Shown: one piece after another, positions 23,303-31,955 of the stretch
Position numbering within the stretch: position 1 is the stretch's first letter
How the letters are laid out: every line of letters starts with the position of its first letter
Position numbers and translations under genes: made by a program
IMG/VR virus record: IMGVR_UViG_3300036668_000172
Span: 1 to 64,000 of that record
Source: a virus
Length of the DNA: 64,000 nucleotides
Reading direction: 5' to 3' (one strand)
The notes under the pieces: model-generated
Database searches by the model: none
The model's input: the letters and a program-made list of their open reading frames with translations, nothing else
Told to the model about the DNA's origin: nothing

Positions 23303-24415
23303 TTACGCGGTGTATACCTTGACAATAGCCTGGTCGGTGATAACACCAAGACCCCAAATTGCGTACCATGCAAGTGCGTGCTCGCGACCGAAGTCTAGAA
23401 CACCACCGTCACGGAGCTCAACTGGTAGAGAGATTGCGTGACCAAATGCGTTGTCACCAATCATGATTGACTCGTAAACGTCAGTTGCAGTGGTTCCAGT
23501 AGGAGCGGTTGCGCCTGGCTCTGCAGGGTTTCCACCACCACCTGGGACGGTGTTAGCCTTTACAGGGATGTAGCTCTGGCCTGTAAGGAGACCTGCCTGA
23601 GCGCTGTAATCAACTGCGGTACCCTGAGCTAGCTTGTTAACCTGAGTGGTCTCGATGAAGACTACGTCGTATAGACGACCAATCTCACCAAGCATGAAGT
23701 TACCAGGTGCTGCATATTTGGTAACTTCAATGAACTCTGGGTTTGAACGCAAGTCGCGTGACTGCTTTGGGTGGATGAACTGTACGTAGGTTTCGCCTAG
23801 ACGTGGGATGTTCTTTCCAGCAAGAGTAAGAGCGGCATCCTTGATGGCACCAGTCGTTAGCTTGTGGGCTGCTGAAACTCCAGCAATAGAAGTAGCTGCA
23901 GTTCCCTCGTCGTAGTTGGTGAATGCGCCACCAACGATACCTGAGCGGTCGTAACCGAATACAGCTGAAGTAGCTGCAGACAAGGTGTTACGTGCCTGTA
24001 GGTCTAGGTACTGTGCCATGTGGCGACCTAGGAGACGCGAAGCGGAAGCCATAACGTCATCAAATGATGCGTTAAGTAGTAGCTCCGAAACAGCGGTTGC
24101 GTAACCGTGCTCTGCAACGGTGATAGCAATCTGCTCTGCGGTTAGTGAGTTGGTAGTCATACGGACACCTTCGGTCAGTGGAGTTGGGTCCACTGCGAAG
24201 TTCTTGTAACGTAGGAAGTTGACACGGAGACCAGGTGATACACCTAGCTCGGTCTTCTTAACTGCGAACTGTTCAAAGCGAAGAATTGGCATCGCTTGGA
24301 ATAGGATTTCCTTTGACCAGATGGTCTGAATGGCCTGTGAAAGCTGGGAGTTGCTACCTGAGTAAGCTGTAGGTGCGCCTGCGAGCTGACCAGTTCCTGT
24401 AATACCTGAAGCCAT
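23303..24415 (-). CDS. Major capsid protein (N4-gp56-like)
   Basis: A 370-residue major capsid protein of the HK97-type fold, N4-gp56-like group. The signature stretch is SKEILFQAMPILRFEQFAVK, followed by LTEGVRMTTNSLTAEQIAIT and TVAEHGYATAVSELLLNASF in the first third. The phrase YVQFIHPKQSRDLRSNPEFI, typical of this family, is in the middle. It follows a coiled-coil scaffold gene and the portal in the order of tailed phages. The codon choice is regular and more GC-rich than its neighbours, as expected for a highly expressed virion gene. Confidence 0.9.
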   Translation of the reverse strand: MASGITGTGQLAGAPTAYSGSNSQLSQAIQTIWSKEILFQAMPILRFEQFAVKKTELGVSPGLRVNFLRYKNFAVDPTPLTEGVRMTTNSLTAEQIAITVAEHGYATAVSELLLNASFDDVMASASRLLGRHMAQYLDLQARNTLSAATSAVFGYDRSGIVGGAFTNYDEGTAATSIAGVSAAHKLTTGAIKDAALTLAGKNIPRLGETYVQFIHPKQSRDLRSNPEFIEVTKYAAPGNFMLGEIGRLYDVVFIETTQVNKLAQGTAVDYSAQAGLLTGQSYIPVKANTVPGGGGNPAEPGATAPTGTTATDVYESIMIGDNAFGHAISLPVELRDGGVLDFGREHALAWYAIWGLGVITDQAIVKVYTA

Positions 24416-24451
24416 AGTGGTTCAAGTCCTTTCGGTCTAGTTAGTTGATTG

Positions 24452-25213
24452 TTAGTTGAACAAACCCTGTCCACTGTTGTTGCCTGTGCCAAGTAGCTTG
24501 GCTCTGTTCTTTGCATAATCCGCCATTGACATGTTATTAATGTCGTTGGGCGAGTACGAGCGTTGTTCCGAATCGTTATCCAGGGGTCCTGAGGCAGGCA
24601 CGGTAACCCGTGCTCCCACCATGTCTTTTCTCGTCTGTACCCCAGCTTGGGCTACAGAGTCAAAAATCTTTGCAGATTTGTCTTTCAACGATGAGATACT
24701 CTGCTCAATCTCATCCTCGTTATTACCCTGAATCATGTCGATAAGCTCAGGGATAATGCCGTCTCTTTCCTGCTCTAATCTCATAGAGCGGTAGTTAGTG
24801 AGGGCTTGAAAGCGACGTTCTTGGTCTAGGAGTGCAAATGCCTTCTCACGTTCCTGGCGCTCATTGTCTAACTGAGACTGCCATTCCTGTTCCTTGACCT
24901 GCAGAAGCTGGCGAACCTCAAGTTCAGCTTCTTCCTCATCCTTCTTCTTCTTCAGAGCTTCGGTATCACGCTTTTTGCGGTCATCCTTGCGACGAGACTC
25001 TTCAGCCTCACGCTCTTGCTCACGTAGCTTGAGAAGGGTAAGCTCTTCTTTTAGCTTCTCTACCTGAGGGTAAAGCTTCTCTTTTTCCTGTGCACGAGCT
25101 TTTGCAATGTCATCAGCTGTGAACTGTGGAAATGGAGTATCAGGAGTTTCTGCGGTATTTAGAGCATCTGTTGCGGTTTCAGGCAAAGTCTCAGCCTGCT
25201 GTATTTCGTCCAT
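24452..25213 (-). CDS. Scaffolding protein
   Basis: A 253-residue, highly charged protein. An N-terminal acidic part precedes a long coiled coil (about 40-150, Glu/Lys/Arg-rich, for example LKEELTLLKLREQEREAEES). A C-terminal helix-turn region ends AKNRAKLLGTGNNSGQGLFN. Size, composition and position between portal and capsid are those of capsid scaffolds, which guide shell assembly and then leave or are cleaved. No protease domain is present. Confidence 0.8.
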   Translation of the reverse strand: MDEIQQAETLPETATDALNTAETPDTPFPQFTADDIAKARAQEKEKLYPQVEKLKEELTLLKLREQEREAEESRRKDDRKKRDTEALKKKKDEEEAELEVRQLLQVKEQEWQSQLDNERQEREKAFALLDQERRFQALTNYRSMRLEQERDGIIPELIDMIQGNNEDEIEQSISSLKDKSAKIFDSVAQAGVQTRKDMVGARVTVPASGPLDNDSEQRSYSPNDINNMSMADYAKNRAKLLGTGNNSGQGLFN

Positions 25214-25351
25214 GGGTATTCTCTTTTCGTTTACTTGGTCGTTGTCCGTATGAGTGTCTGGTTAGCCGTGCCTATTACGTAACTAGTTTTTAGTATTTAG
25301 AGTAACTTTGGTATCTAAACCCAATAAATTACAGCAATTAAATATTAAAAA

Positions 25352-27058
25352 CTATTCTCTGTCAGTTGCTTGTCTAGGAGGAACTTGGTCCCCATAAGCT
25401 TGCAATAACAAATCTTGTTGTAGTTTCATCTCAGCCTGCGCTATTGCTGGGTTAGCCTCAGCTCCTGAGTTGAGTTGGCCGTCGCCTACAAGTTCTCCGC
25501 CAGCCATAGTAGGCTCCATTGGAGTGGCGGTACCATCTGGGGCTACTAGCATTCCAGTAAGGTCCATGAGTTGCTTCTGAATCTCGGCTTTAATAAGGTT
25601 AATTGCACCCTCATCTTTGACGTCGTTAATAAGCTCTTTTCTAATCTCAGCGAGCTTCTCTTCTGGGAATTCTTCTCCAAGGGCGCGTAGAGCGCCTTCT
25701 TTGGACTCAAGCCCCATAGACATCTTCTGAGAAAGCTCGTTAAGAAGAACAATCTTATCCAGAGGTAGGGGAGGAGGGAAGTGCGCGTGTGAGATGTACG
25801 TGATTGGGTCGTTGGGGTCCAACTTAGTAAGCTGGTTCTCATTGATAGCGCCATCAGTAGCTGGGTTATACACGAGAGACTCGGGCTCTTTAACAACCAA
25901 GTTGAGCATAATAAGCTCATTAACCTTTTCTAATCCAGCCTTGTACATTGAGACCTTGTGGGTCCAACGGTTCATTAGAGGCTGGAACTGAATCTGTAGA
26001 GCAACACCAGAAGTATTAGATACAGGCTGGGATTGGCCAAGAGCTGACTCTGGAATGTTCATAAGCTCGTGCATTGAGCGTTTAATCATCTCTAGGTATT
26101 GTAGAGAGCCCTGAATACCAGCACTACCACCTTCTAGGTTGAAGACCTGCGCATCTTTAGGTAGGCCTCCCCAAACCTTCTTTGCACCCTTTTCAAGGTT
26201 AGAAGCCTTAGCGCCAGTAATAACTGTGATTGGAGCAGCGTGATAGTTGATGATGTCAGCGACATCTGTTGAAATTTCGTTATACGACCTGTTTAGACTA
26301 ATAATGTCATGAGCATCAGAGAGACCCCAAGGAGAGCCAGATACAGGGATGTTTGGTATGTGTACAACAGGGATAAGCCCGAGCGGATTAGGTCGCGAAT
26401 CAATGAGCTCATCGTTTATGTACTCCTCAATAATGTCGTCTGTAAGAATTTCAGTGTAGGTAAACACTTGGCGAGTTCCCTCTAAAGAGGTTCCCCAGAA
26501 ACGGTACTTCTGCTTGAACCTAAGAAGGCGTGTACGGTCGTGGGGGTGAAACTCTGGGAAACAAAATGCTGAGTTGAGAGGAAGGATACGTACTCTTCCT
26601 GGGTGAATGCGTCCTACGGCATCTTCCCAAGCCTCTTCGTAAGCAACCTTAACGAAACAATCTCCTGTGATACCGCCAATTTGCGCCATCTCAAGAAGTA
26701 CTTTAGTCTTTTGATTGTCTATTTCCCAAACACGCTCTAGTCGGTTTGGTACTATGGCCTCAGTCGCTGCTGGAGAGCGGAAGTGGATTCCCTGTCCAAA
26801 CGTGAACCTAGCTAGATAGTCAATGAATGCGCGATAGTAGTTGACAGAGATTTGCATCTCGCCCTGCTCGCGGCGGTATCCCCAGTGGTGGCCAAGATAC
26901 ATGGCCCAGTTTAGGGAGTAACGGTTTAGACGAGGACCGTGGACCTCAAATTCTTCATCAGCAAGCTCAACGAGCCCCAGAGGGGAAATGGAGATAGTAA
27001 GGTCAGAGGACGCTGCCCTGTAGCTTGGGGGCGAGAAGTCAAAATATGACCCACTCAT
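25352..27058 (-). CDS. Portal protein
   Basis: A 568-residue portal protein, which forms the ring at the vertex through which DNA is packaged. The family pattern is visible: SLNWAMYLGHHWGYRREQGE near residue 50, YLARFTFGQGIHF, a central clip and stem with NPLGLIPVVHIPNIPVSGSP, DAHDIISLNRSYNEISTDVA, and a C-terminal crown with many Gln/Glu. Gene order (after the terminase, before the scaffold) supports this. The last 100 residues contain a Gln-rich tail ending VPPRQATDRE. Confidence 0.88.
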   Translation of the reverse strand: MSGSYFDFSPPSYRAASSDLTISISPLGLVELADEEFEVHGPRLNRYSLNWAMYLGHHWGYRREQGEMQISVNYYRAFIDYLARFTFGQGIHFRSPAATEAIVPNRLERVWEIDNQKTKVLLEMAQIGGITGDCFVKVAYEEAWEDAVGRIHPGRVRILPLNSAFCFPEFHPHDRTRLLRFKQKYRFWGTSLEGTRQVFTYTEILTDDIIEEYINDELIDSRPNPLGLIPVVHIPNIPVSGSPWGLSDAHDIISLNRSYNEISTDVADIINYHAAPITVITGAKASNLEKGAKKVWGGLPKDAQVFNLEGGSAGIQGSLQYLEMIKRSMHELMNIPESALGQSQPVSNTSGVALQIQFQPLMNRWTHKVSMYKAGLEKVNELIMLNLVVKEPESLVYNPATDGAINENQLTKLDPNDPITYISHAHFPPPLPLDKIVLLNELSQKMSMGLESKEGALRALGEEFPEEKLAEIRKELINDVKDEGAINLIKAEIQKQLMDLTGMLVAPDGTATPMEPTMAGGELVGDGQLNSGAEANPAIAQAEMKLQQDLLLQAYGDQVPPRQATDRE

Positions 27059-27294
27059 TACTTACTCTTGCTCTGGTGCTGTTTGCTTGCCATGTGTGCC
27101 TTCTCCTGAAGAAAATGCTTTATCATTTCCTTCTTCCGCGCTTCTGCTTCTTGGTCTATAAACTTACCACCAAGTTCCAGATAACGTGTGTGAACCCAAT
27201 GTGATGCTCCAGGAGAAGGGTACACTCGGTACTTCGCCTTAGCTTGGTTAACAACCATGGCATACAACTTTTGGTTGGTGGGTTCGTTAGTCAC
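27058..27294 (-). CDS. Small conserved portal-linked protein, 78 aa
   Basis: A 78-residue basic protein with KYRVYPSPGASHWVHTRYLE and LGGKF, a pattern common in small phage proteins whose genes adjoin portals or capsids. The C-terminus is a Lys/Gln-rich helix. It overlaps the portal start by one base (TAATG). It is possibly a DNA- or head-associated accessory, but no function is known to me. Confidence 0.55.
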   Translation of the reverse strand: MTNEPTNQKLYAMVVNQAKAKYRVYPSPGASHWVHTRYLELGGKFIDQEAEARKKEMIKHFLQEKAHMASKQHQSKSK

Positions 27295-27315
27295 TGAAAC
27301 TCCTAAAGGCCTAAG

Positions 27316-27345
27316 CCTACCCCTCTACAGTAGTAAAGGGGTAGG
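27316..27345 (-). terminator. Hairpin between a virion gene and the portal unit
   Basis: A 9-bp perfect inverted repeat CCTACCCCT/AGGGGTAGG flanks a 12-nt loop that can form an inner CTAC/GTAG pairing. It is placed in a 65-bp gap on the minus strand. The flank on the minus strand (CTTAGGCC) is not U-rich, so a processing or attenuating hairpin is as likely as a terminator. Confidence 0.5.
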
Positions 27346-27359
27346 AACTAGGGGTTAAA

Positions 27360-27797
27360 TTAGTCGTTGACTACAGTCGGGTTAACACGCATGGTGCGAC
27401 CCATTGACATCTTGGTCTCAATAACCTGCTCGGAGTTCTGGCTGTAAGAGCCATGAGCAAATTCGCCAAGGAATGTCGGTGCCTCAATCCATGCAGCCGA
27501 ACCGACGTGTGCACGCTCTGAAAGAGTCTCAGCTGCTGGCTTCTGCCATACAGGTGCATTACGGTTTGGACGACCTGGAGCGCTAGAGGAGCCGCTTACC
27601 ATGCCCTTCTGAAAGTCGGTTGGAACATCGGTATCTGTGGCGATACCTTCCTCAAAACGTAGCGGTCCACGGCGTTCTACATTGCCAGTGGCTTTCATCT
27701 CATACATCTGAGGTGCTCGTTCAGGAAATTGTGGTGCGGGAGCGATACCCATGGAAAACTCCTTAAAGTTAGGATTGGAATAATCTGCAGTTTCCAT
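27360..27797 (-). CDS. Hypothetical protein, probable virion-associated
   Basis: A 145-residue protein of mostly disordered composition (MGIAPAPQFPERAPQMYEMK, then GSSSAPGRPNRNAPVWQKPA), with a final beta segment. I do not recognise it. It lies between terminase and portal, where small minor head proteins often occur. Some wording (TLSERAHVGSAAWIEAPTFL) is like that of other proline-rich small proteins in the second virion-like cluster at 56554-61865. Confidence 0.55.
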   Translation of the reverse strand: METADYSNPNFKEFSMGIAPAPQFPERAPQMYEMKATGNVERRGPLRFEEGIATDTDVPTDFQKGMVSGSSSAPGRPNRNAPVWQKPAAETLSERAHVGSAAWIEAPTFLGEFAHGSYSQNSEQVIETKMSMGRTMRVNPTVVND

Positions 27798-27845
27798 TTA
27801 CAAGTGTGGCTGTTATCCGCCAATTTGTACTACTAAACTCTTTTT

Positions 27846-29456
27846 TTAGTAAAACATGTTAGAGGTAGACTCCACCTCTGGCATAACTAGGTCCACAGTC
27901 ATAGAGCAGGCGATAGCTAACGAGTCTACGAAGTCATCATGGGCGTAGTTCTCCTTAGGAGCCTCCACAGAGAAGTTAGGTCCCTTGTAGGTAACTTCTG
28001 CGTCTGTCATCTGCTGGTAGAACTGCTTCCATACACGCAGTCTCTTTGTCTTAGCGTGAGACGGGAAAGAGAGCATGCGGCGCTGTATTAGCGCCTGCAA
28101 ATGTTTAAACCTTCTAGACTGCTCTGTAGGGCTAGAGGTAAGGCCAATCACTTCTGCTCTGGGCATTAAGACTTTTAGTCGTTGAGCGACAGCGTCGCCG
28201 ACTCCGTTCGAGTCCACCCCAATCGCGAGAACATCGTAGTTATTAAGAAAGTTAACGATTTGAAAATACTGTTCTTCCCAATCATCCCCTTGAATTTCCA
28301 GCCAGTTGAGAACTCTGTGGTCATAATAGCCAAACTCATCTGGGCGGTCCCAGTCAACCCAGACCACAGTGACAACAGTGGAGTCCATTTTTCTAGCAGG
28401 GTCGACTCCGACCACAACAGGGGTTTGATGCCAGACTTTGACGAGCTCTTGCGACTTGTCACCCAGTTCATCCAAGAGGGTAGCCGTAACAAACATGCCT
28501 CGCTCAAGAAGCCATTTGCAGTTGTAAGACATCTGGAACTCATCTGATTCTTCTCCAATTCGCAATGCCTCTTTCTTAATAAACTTTGCATAGTTCTTGT
28601 TGACTTTTGCTACGTCTTTCCAGTCCCACTGGTAGTGGTTCTGTCGAGCCCCACGCCCACTGGCGCGGCGCTTATTGAGCTGGATAGAACGGTAAAAGTT
28701 GTTCTTACTGGTGGTGGGTGTTCCTGTCTTTATCATGGTTCCTGCGTAATACGCAAGCATCGGAGCGATTGACTTAGAGACCACGAAGTCATCTGCTTCT
28801 TGGCACTCATCGATTACGATTACGTGGAACGACTTGGACTCAATCTTTGCGCGAGGGTTAGCTGTCATCATGGTGAGTGTTGACCCGAGCTTCTTCATGC
28901 GAATCATTCTGGTAACACCACCGACTTTGGCTGCCTCGTCATCTATTTCTGGGTCTCCCAGTACTTCAAGAGCAATCTCTGAGGTTAGTCGAGTGACCGT
29001 ACGAGAGAAGAGGGTTTCGGCCTGAGACTCAGTAGGAGCAAACATCCCTACCCACAAGCCATCTCTAAAGCGCCCTAGCAGGTCTGGGTATAGTTTTGCG
29101 AGAAGAGGCAGGAGAACCATGAGAGTTGCAAGTGTGTCAGATACAGTTTCAGTCTTTCCAGACTGGCGAGATGCTAGCGCAGTTACTTCTTCGCCGTCAT
29201 TTATAATAACGGACTCTATAATACGACGAGCTAAAGGCTTCTGGTATACGTGAAGGTCATGCCCGACCAAAACCTCCATAAAGGTCATAATCTTGTCTAT
29301 AAGCTTTATAACAAATGCGGTGGTTAGTTCGTCAGGTTCTTCGTCCCAGCCCTGTTCAGACTCATCTTCATGGTCTTCTTGATAGAACTCAGGGTTAATT
29401 TCCTCAAACTTCTCCCGCTCTTCAAAGTCATTTACTATTTCTTCGTAGTCAGCCAT
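27846..29456 (-). CDS. Terminase large subunit (packaging ATPase/nuclease)
   Basis: A 536-residue terminase that pumps DNA into the procapsid and cuts concatemers. The ATPase has Walker A ASRQSGKT (95-102) and Walker B VIVIDECQE (about 212-220) with the catalytic Glu. The RNase-H-like nuclease has D352 (VGVDPARK), D415 (AIGVDSNG) and acidic residues in AHDDFVDSLAIA (about 505-516). The first 45 residues are very acidic. No small terminase subunit is evident immediately upstream; the two small genes there are candidates only by position. Confidence 0.93.
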   Translation of the reverse strand: MADYEEIVNDFEEREKFEEINPEFYQEDHEDESEQGWDEEPDELTTAFVIKLIDKIMTFMEVLVGHDLHVYQKPLARRIIESVIINDGEEVTALASRQSGKTETVSDTLATLMVLLPLLAKLYPDLLGRFRDGLWVGMFAPTESQAETLFSRTVTRLTSEIALEVLGDPEIDDEAAKVGGVTRMIRMKKLGSTLTMMTANPRAKIESKSFHVIVIDECQEADDFVVSKSIAPMLAYYAGTMIKTGTPTTSKNNFYRSIQLNKRRASGRGARQNHYQWDWKDVAKVNKNYAKFIKKEALRIGEESDEFQMSYNCKWLLERGMFVTATLLDELGDKSQELVKVWHQTPVVVGVDPARKMDSTVVTVVWVDWDRPDEFGYYDHRVLNWLEIQGDDWEEQYFQIVNFLNNYDVLAIGVDSNGVGDAVAQRLKVLMPRAEVIGLTSSPTEQSRRFKHLQALIQRRMLSFPSHAKTKRLRVWKQFYQQMTDAEVTYKGPNFSVEAPKENYAHDDFVDSLAIACSMTVDLVMPEVESTSNMFY

Positions 29457-29685
29457 TGCGCTCTCTACGTTTTAATTCAGTAGTAATTGCCAATAAGGCT
29501 TCAGCGCCCATGTGGGCGTCTTCCAACATGTCAGAGTTAGACTCTCTGCTCCAGTGGGTGATGTTCTTGCCGATAGAGTACAGGGAAGTCTCTACCCAAA
29601 GAATTAGGTCAGTAGTCCCAATCTTCTCTACCCTCTTCTGAAGCTTTGTAGGCGGGGGGCTGCCAGCCTTCGTAAAAATCTTCAT
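29449..29685 (-). CDS. Hypothetical helical protein upstream of terminase
   Basis: A 78-residue helical protein (LILWVETSLYSIGKNITHWS, then EDAHMGAEALLAITTELKRR). This shape, with a gene overlap of eight bases into the terminase, is common upstream of actinobacteriophage terminases and could be a small terminase accessory. The given ATG lacks a clear ribosome binding site and overlaps the next gene by 77 bases. The true start may be further inside, so the N-terminus is uncertain. Confidence 0.5.
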   Translation of the reverse strand: MKIFTKAGSPPPTKLQKRVEKIGTTDLILWVETSLYSIGKNITHWSRESNSDMLEDAHMGAEALLAITTELKRRERNG

Positions 29686-29929
29686 CTGTTAGTACTCGAC
29701 CTTCTATTGCGCGACTTAGTGCTTCTTCTTCTGTGTCAATGTTACCTGTCCATCTACCGATAACAAGGGCTTTATTATGGGGCATTCTAAAAATTAGTGG
29801 GGCAGAGGTCCTAAAGGGCTCCGAAATCTCTTGAGTCCAGCCTCTTACCCAGAATTTGCTCTTCCACTGTACGGGGAACTTAATGTACTGTACAAAGTGT
29901 TTTGGTCCGATGTCGTGTATTTTTGGCAT
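29609..29929 (-). CDS. Hypothetical protein, 106 aa
   Basis: A 106-residue protein with beta strands and many aromatics (KHFVQYIKFPVQWKSKFWVR, then EDFYEGWQPPAYKASEEGRE). No domain is recognised. The long overlap with the gene at 29449 means that one of the two starts is probably mis-set. It belongs to the terminase leader region, so a packaging-linked role is possible. Confidence 0.5.
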   Translation of the reverse strand: MPKIHDIGPKHFVQYIKFPVQWKSKFWVRGWTQEISEPFRTSAPLIFRMPHNKALVIGRWTGNIDTEEEALSRAIEGRVLTDEDFYEGWQPPAYKASEEGREDWDY

Positions 29930-29935
29930 GTTGTC

Positions 29936-30769
29936 CTATTTTTGATACGGGTTCTTCCCCATCTTTGCTGCGGGGTTCTTTCCTCTATTAGCGCTTGGAT
30001 TTTTGGCAGATGACACACGCTTCTGAGAGCTTGTAGACACGTAGTTAGCTGTTCTAATCTTACGGTCTCCTACCTGTATAGACCTAGTCCTACCAACTAC
30101 AGATGCGCTTGACGCAGTCCTAGCTACTCGGTAAACCTGCCTCTGCAATTCAACAGGGACTTCTGACAGGTCTGCAGGGCCGTGAGGGTATCCCAACAGT
30201 ACGCCGTCGGAACCTTGGAACTGGTTCTTCCTGTTCAGCATTGGGCCTTTAGAGATAGAGCTTTTAAAGGTCTGCCAAGTTCCTGGAGGCACGTTGTAGT
30301 AATTGTAGAAGGTTCCATCGCGGAAGACAACGGTTAGTTTACCGCGTTGGTCTGCGTATGGCTTTGCCCTCTCACCTACATAGAGGTAGTAGCCAGCAGC
30401 TAAGGTCCTTGGACGAGAAGCATTGCTCGTCGAAGTTGGTATGTTTAAGTTTTCTGGATTAACAGGGGTTAAGCGGTCACCAAAGAAGTTGGTCTCTTCA
30501 TCAAAGACGTCCATCCCATATGCTGATGAGTCATTCCCATTAAATACTTGCCCACCATAGTTAGGGTCTTCACGGTATGCATCTGCTTGAAACTCTGAGT
30601 AACGGTCTCTAATCGGCTTGCCAGTAGCGGGGTCAACTTGAGTTTGCCCATCTATTTGACGAACTGGGTTTGTAGTGGGTAGCTGGCTCAGCCTAGGGAC
30701 TACATAGTCCCCCGTAATTTCCGTAAGGCGATTACGTAGTTGATTACGTAGTTCTTTATCGGCAGCCAT
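29936..30769 (-). CDS. KTSC-like domain protein
   Basis: A 277-residue protein. The middle (residues about 140-185) reads LTVVFRDGTFYNYYNVPPGT followed by WQTFKSSISKGPMLNRK, which matches the KTSC domain: a small beta domain with a conserved tyrosine-rich strand and a Val-Pro turn, known from lysyl-tRNA synthetase and phage proteins. The N-terminal 100 residues are polar and Asn/Pro-rich. The C-terminal 40 residues are Lys/Ser-rich. The molecular role of this domain in phages is unclear to me. Confidence 0.65.
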   Translation of the reverse strand: MAADKELRNQLRNRLTEITGDYVVPRLSQLPTTNPVRQIDGQTQVDPATGKPIRDRYSEFQADAYREDPNYGGQVFNGNDSSAYGMDVFDEETNFFGDRLTPVNPENLNIPTSTSNASRPRTLAAGYYLYVGERAKPYADQRGKLTVVFRDGTFYNYYNVPPGTWQTFKSSISKGPMLNRKNQFQGSDGVLLGYPHGPADLSEVPVELQRQVYRVARTASSASVVGRTRSIQVGDRKIRTANYVSTSSQKRVSSAKNPSANRGKNPAAKMGKNPYQK

Positions 30770-30782
30770 GACCCCAGTATAA

Positions 30783-30822
30783 AGTTAACCCCCGCCCATG
30801 TAAGTATGAGCGGGGGTTAACT
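30783..30822 (-). terminator. Strong hairpin terminator (13-bp stem)
   Basis: Perfect inverted repeat AGTTAACCCCCGC (30783-30795) and GCGGGGGTTAACT (30810-30822), loop 14 nt. On the minus strand it is followed by TTTAT. It lies in the 64-bp gap after the PASTA-protein gene. It probably ends that upstream transcript, so the terminase unit would need its own promoter. Confidence 0.8.
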
Positions 30823-30833
30823 ATTACTTTTGC

Positions 30834-31478
30834 TTAGCTAGCGTAGTAAGGGGTGATGGTGATTGCGTCACCTTCAATTACACCATTGGCAGCTGGTGCG
30901 ACGCTCTGGGTGACAATCTTGCCAGCCTTAGCGACGACCTTGGCGGTGCCAGTATCTGGGTCACTTGCAACGTCAGCATTGGTCTTAGCAAATACCAAGG
31001 TAGAACCAGTGGTTCCAGTAATCAGCGTGAAAGTACCGTTGAATACAACGTTAGTCAGGCCAGCGATGACTACTGAGTCACCAACTGCAAAGCCGTGGGC
31101 TGCTGCAGTAGTTAGGGTAGCTACGTTGCTGGTTAGAGCTACATTGCTAACTGCTGGGGTGTAAGCAGCTGCGGTAGTGATGTCGGCGGTCAAGTAACCA
31201 GCGTCAATCAAAGACCGACGTGCAGCCGCGACTGTAAGTCCAAGTACGCTAGGTACAAGGAGGTTGCCTAGACCTTCACCTGGATAGTTAGGGGTATATA
31301 GAGGGAACCCATTCCAACCAGAAATCATCAATGCGTGATTATCTAGGTCTGGGTCCAGCAGCTCTCCGCCGTTCTCAAGACGAACGTCGTTGGGCTGAGG
31401 GGGCAGGTTGCCCCATACATGGTCTATGACAACGTTTCCAGCGTCATCAACAAGATTACCATTTTCGTTTGTTGCCAT
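30834..31478 (-). CDS. PASTA-domain protein with inserted beta module
   Basis: A 214-residue protein. Residues about 74-100 read VPSVLGLTVAAARRSLIDAG, the first half of a PASTA domain (a small fold that binds peptidoglycan or beta-lactams in actinobacterial kinases and penicillin-binding proteins). The matching second half (KIVTQSVAPAANGVIEGDAI) appears only at about 185-205. In between is a 75-residue module (LTTAAAHGFAVGDSVVIAGL then TNVVFNGTFTLITGTTG) of a type repeated in phage fibres. It is probably a virion protein touching the cell wall. Confidence 0.75.
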   Translation of the reverse strand: MATNENGNLVDDAGNVVIDHVWGNLPPQPNDVRLENGGELLDPDLDNHALMISGWNGFPLYTPNYPGEGLGNLLVPSVLGLTVAAARRSLIDAGYLTADITTAAAYTPAVSNVALTSNVATLTTAAAHGFAVGDSVVIAGLTNVVFNGTFTLITGTTGSTLVFAKTNADVASDPDTGTAKVVAKAGKIVTQSVAPAANGVIEGDAITITPYYAS

Positions 31479-31714
31479 TAGTTTTCTTCCTCACATTCAT
31501 GAATGGATAGTTCATCCTCGTATAGGATGTCCCCACAGTCTTTACAACGGAACATACGTACGTCATCTAGTGCTTCATGCAAAGAATCGGAATGTAAGTC
31601 CTCTTGTACCACCCTTGTTTGCGCAAGAACCTCGGGTGGAAAAGGTCCGTGGGGCCTATATACTGTACTAGGGATAGCGTGTCCCTGTATGGCAAACTTT
31701 CTAACTAGTCCCAT
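31478..31714 (-). CDS. Small protein with zinc knuckle, 78 aa
   Basis: A 78-residue protein ending MFRCKDCGDILYEDELSIHE plus CEEEN. The CKDC pair and a later His/Cys form a likely zinc knuckle. The N-terminal part is basic and aromatic. It overlaps its neighbours by single bases (TAATG). It has a regulator-like look, but the function is unknown. Confidence 0.6.
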   Translation of the reverse strand: MGLVRKFAIQGHAIPSTVYRPHGPFPPEVLAQTRVVQEDLHSDSLHEALDDVRMFRCKDCGDILYEDELSIHECEEEN

Positions 31715-31953
31715 TACTCCTCCGTTGGAGTGGAAACTTCTTCTAAAGACTCCTCTTTAGGCACAGCAACTTCAGCCTTTTTCTTCTTACTTACTTTAGG
31801 GGTCACTACTTCAGGTGTGTACACCTTCAGCATTAGCCTTCCCGTTTTAGTTTTTAGGAAGCCAGGTACGTGACCTGCGCAAAATAGCATTGAGCTCAAT
31901 GGCCCAGTTGCATACTCGTATTGAGCGTCTAAGGTACATGCAGCACATTTCAT
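31714..31953 (-). CDS. Small zinc-binding protein, 79 aa
   Basis: A 79-residue protein with MKCAAC and a CAGH pair (residues 3-6 and 25-28) making a treble-clef-like zinc site, then a basic linker and an acidic tail (ESLEEVSTPTEE). It precedes the zinc-knuckle gene, with which it is translationally coupled. No precise family is recognised. Confidence 0.6.
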   Translation of the reverse strand: MKCAACTLDAQYEYATGPLSSMLFCAGHVPGFLKTKTGRLMLKVYTPEVVTPKVSKKKKAEVAVPKEESLEEVSTPTEE

Positions 31954-31955
31954 AT

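Noticed and set aside
25214-25351. Promoter upstream of the scaffold gene (TTGGGT, 17 bases, TCTAAA)
   Set aside because: The boxes match consensus poorly in an AT-rich gap where such words occur by chance; nothing else of note is seen in the gap.
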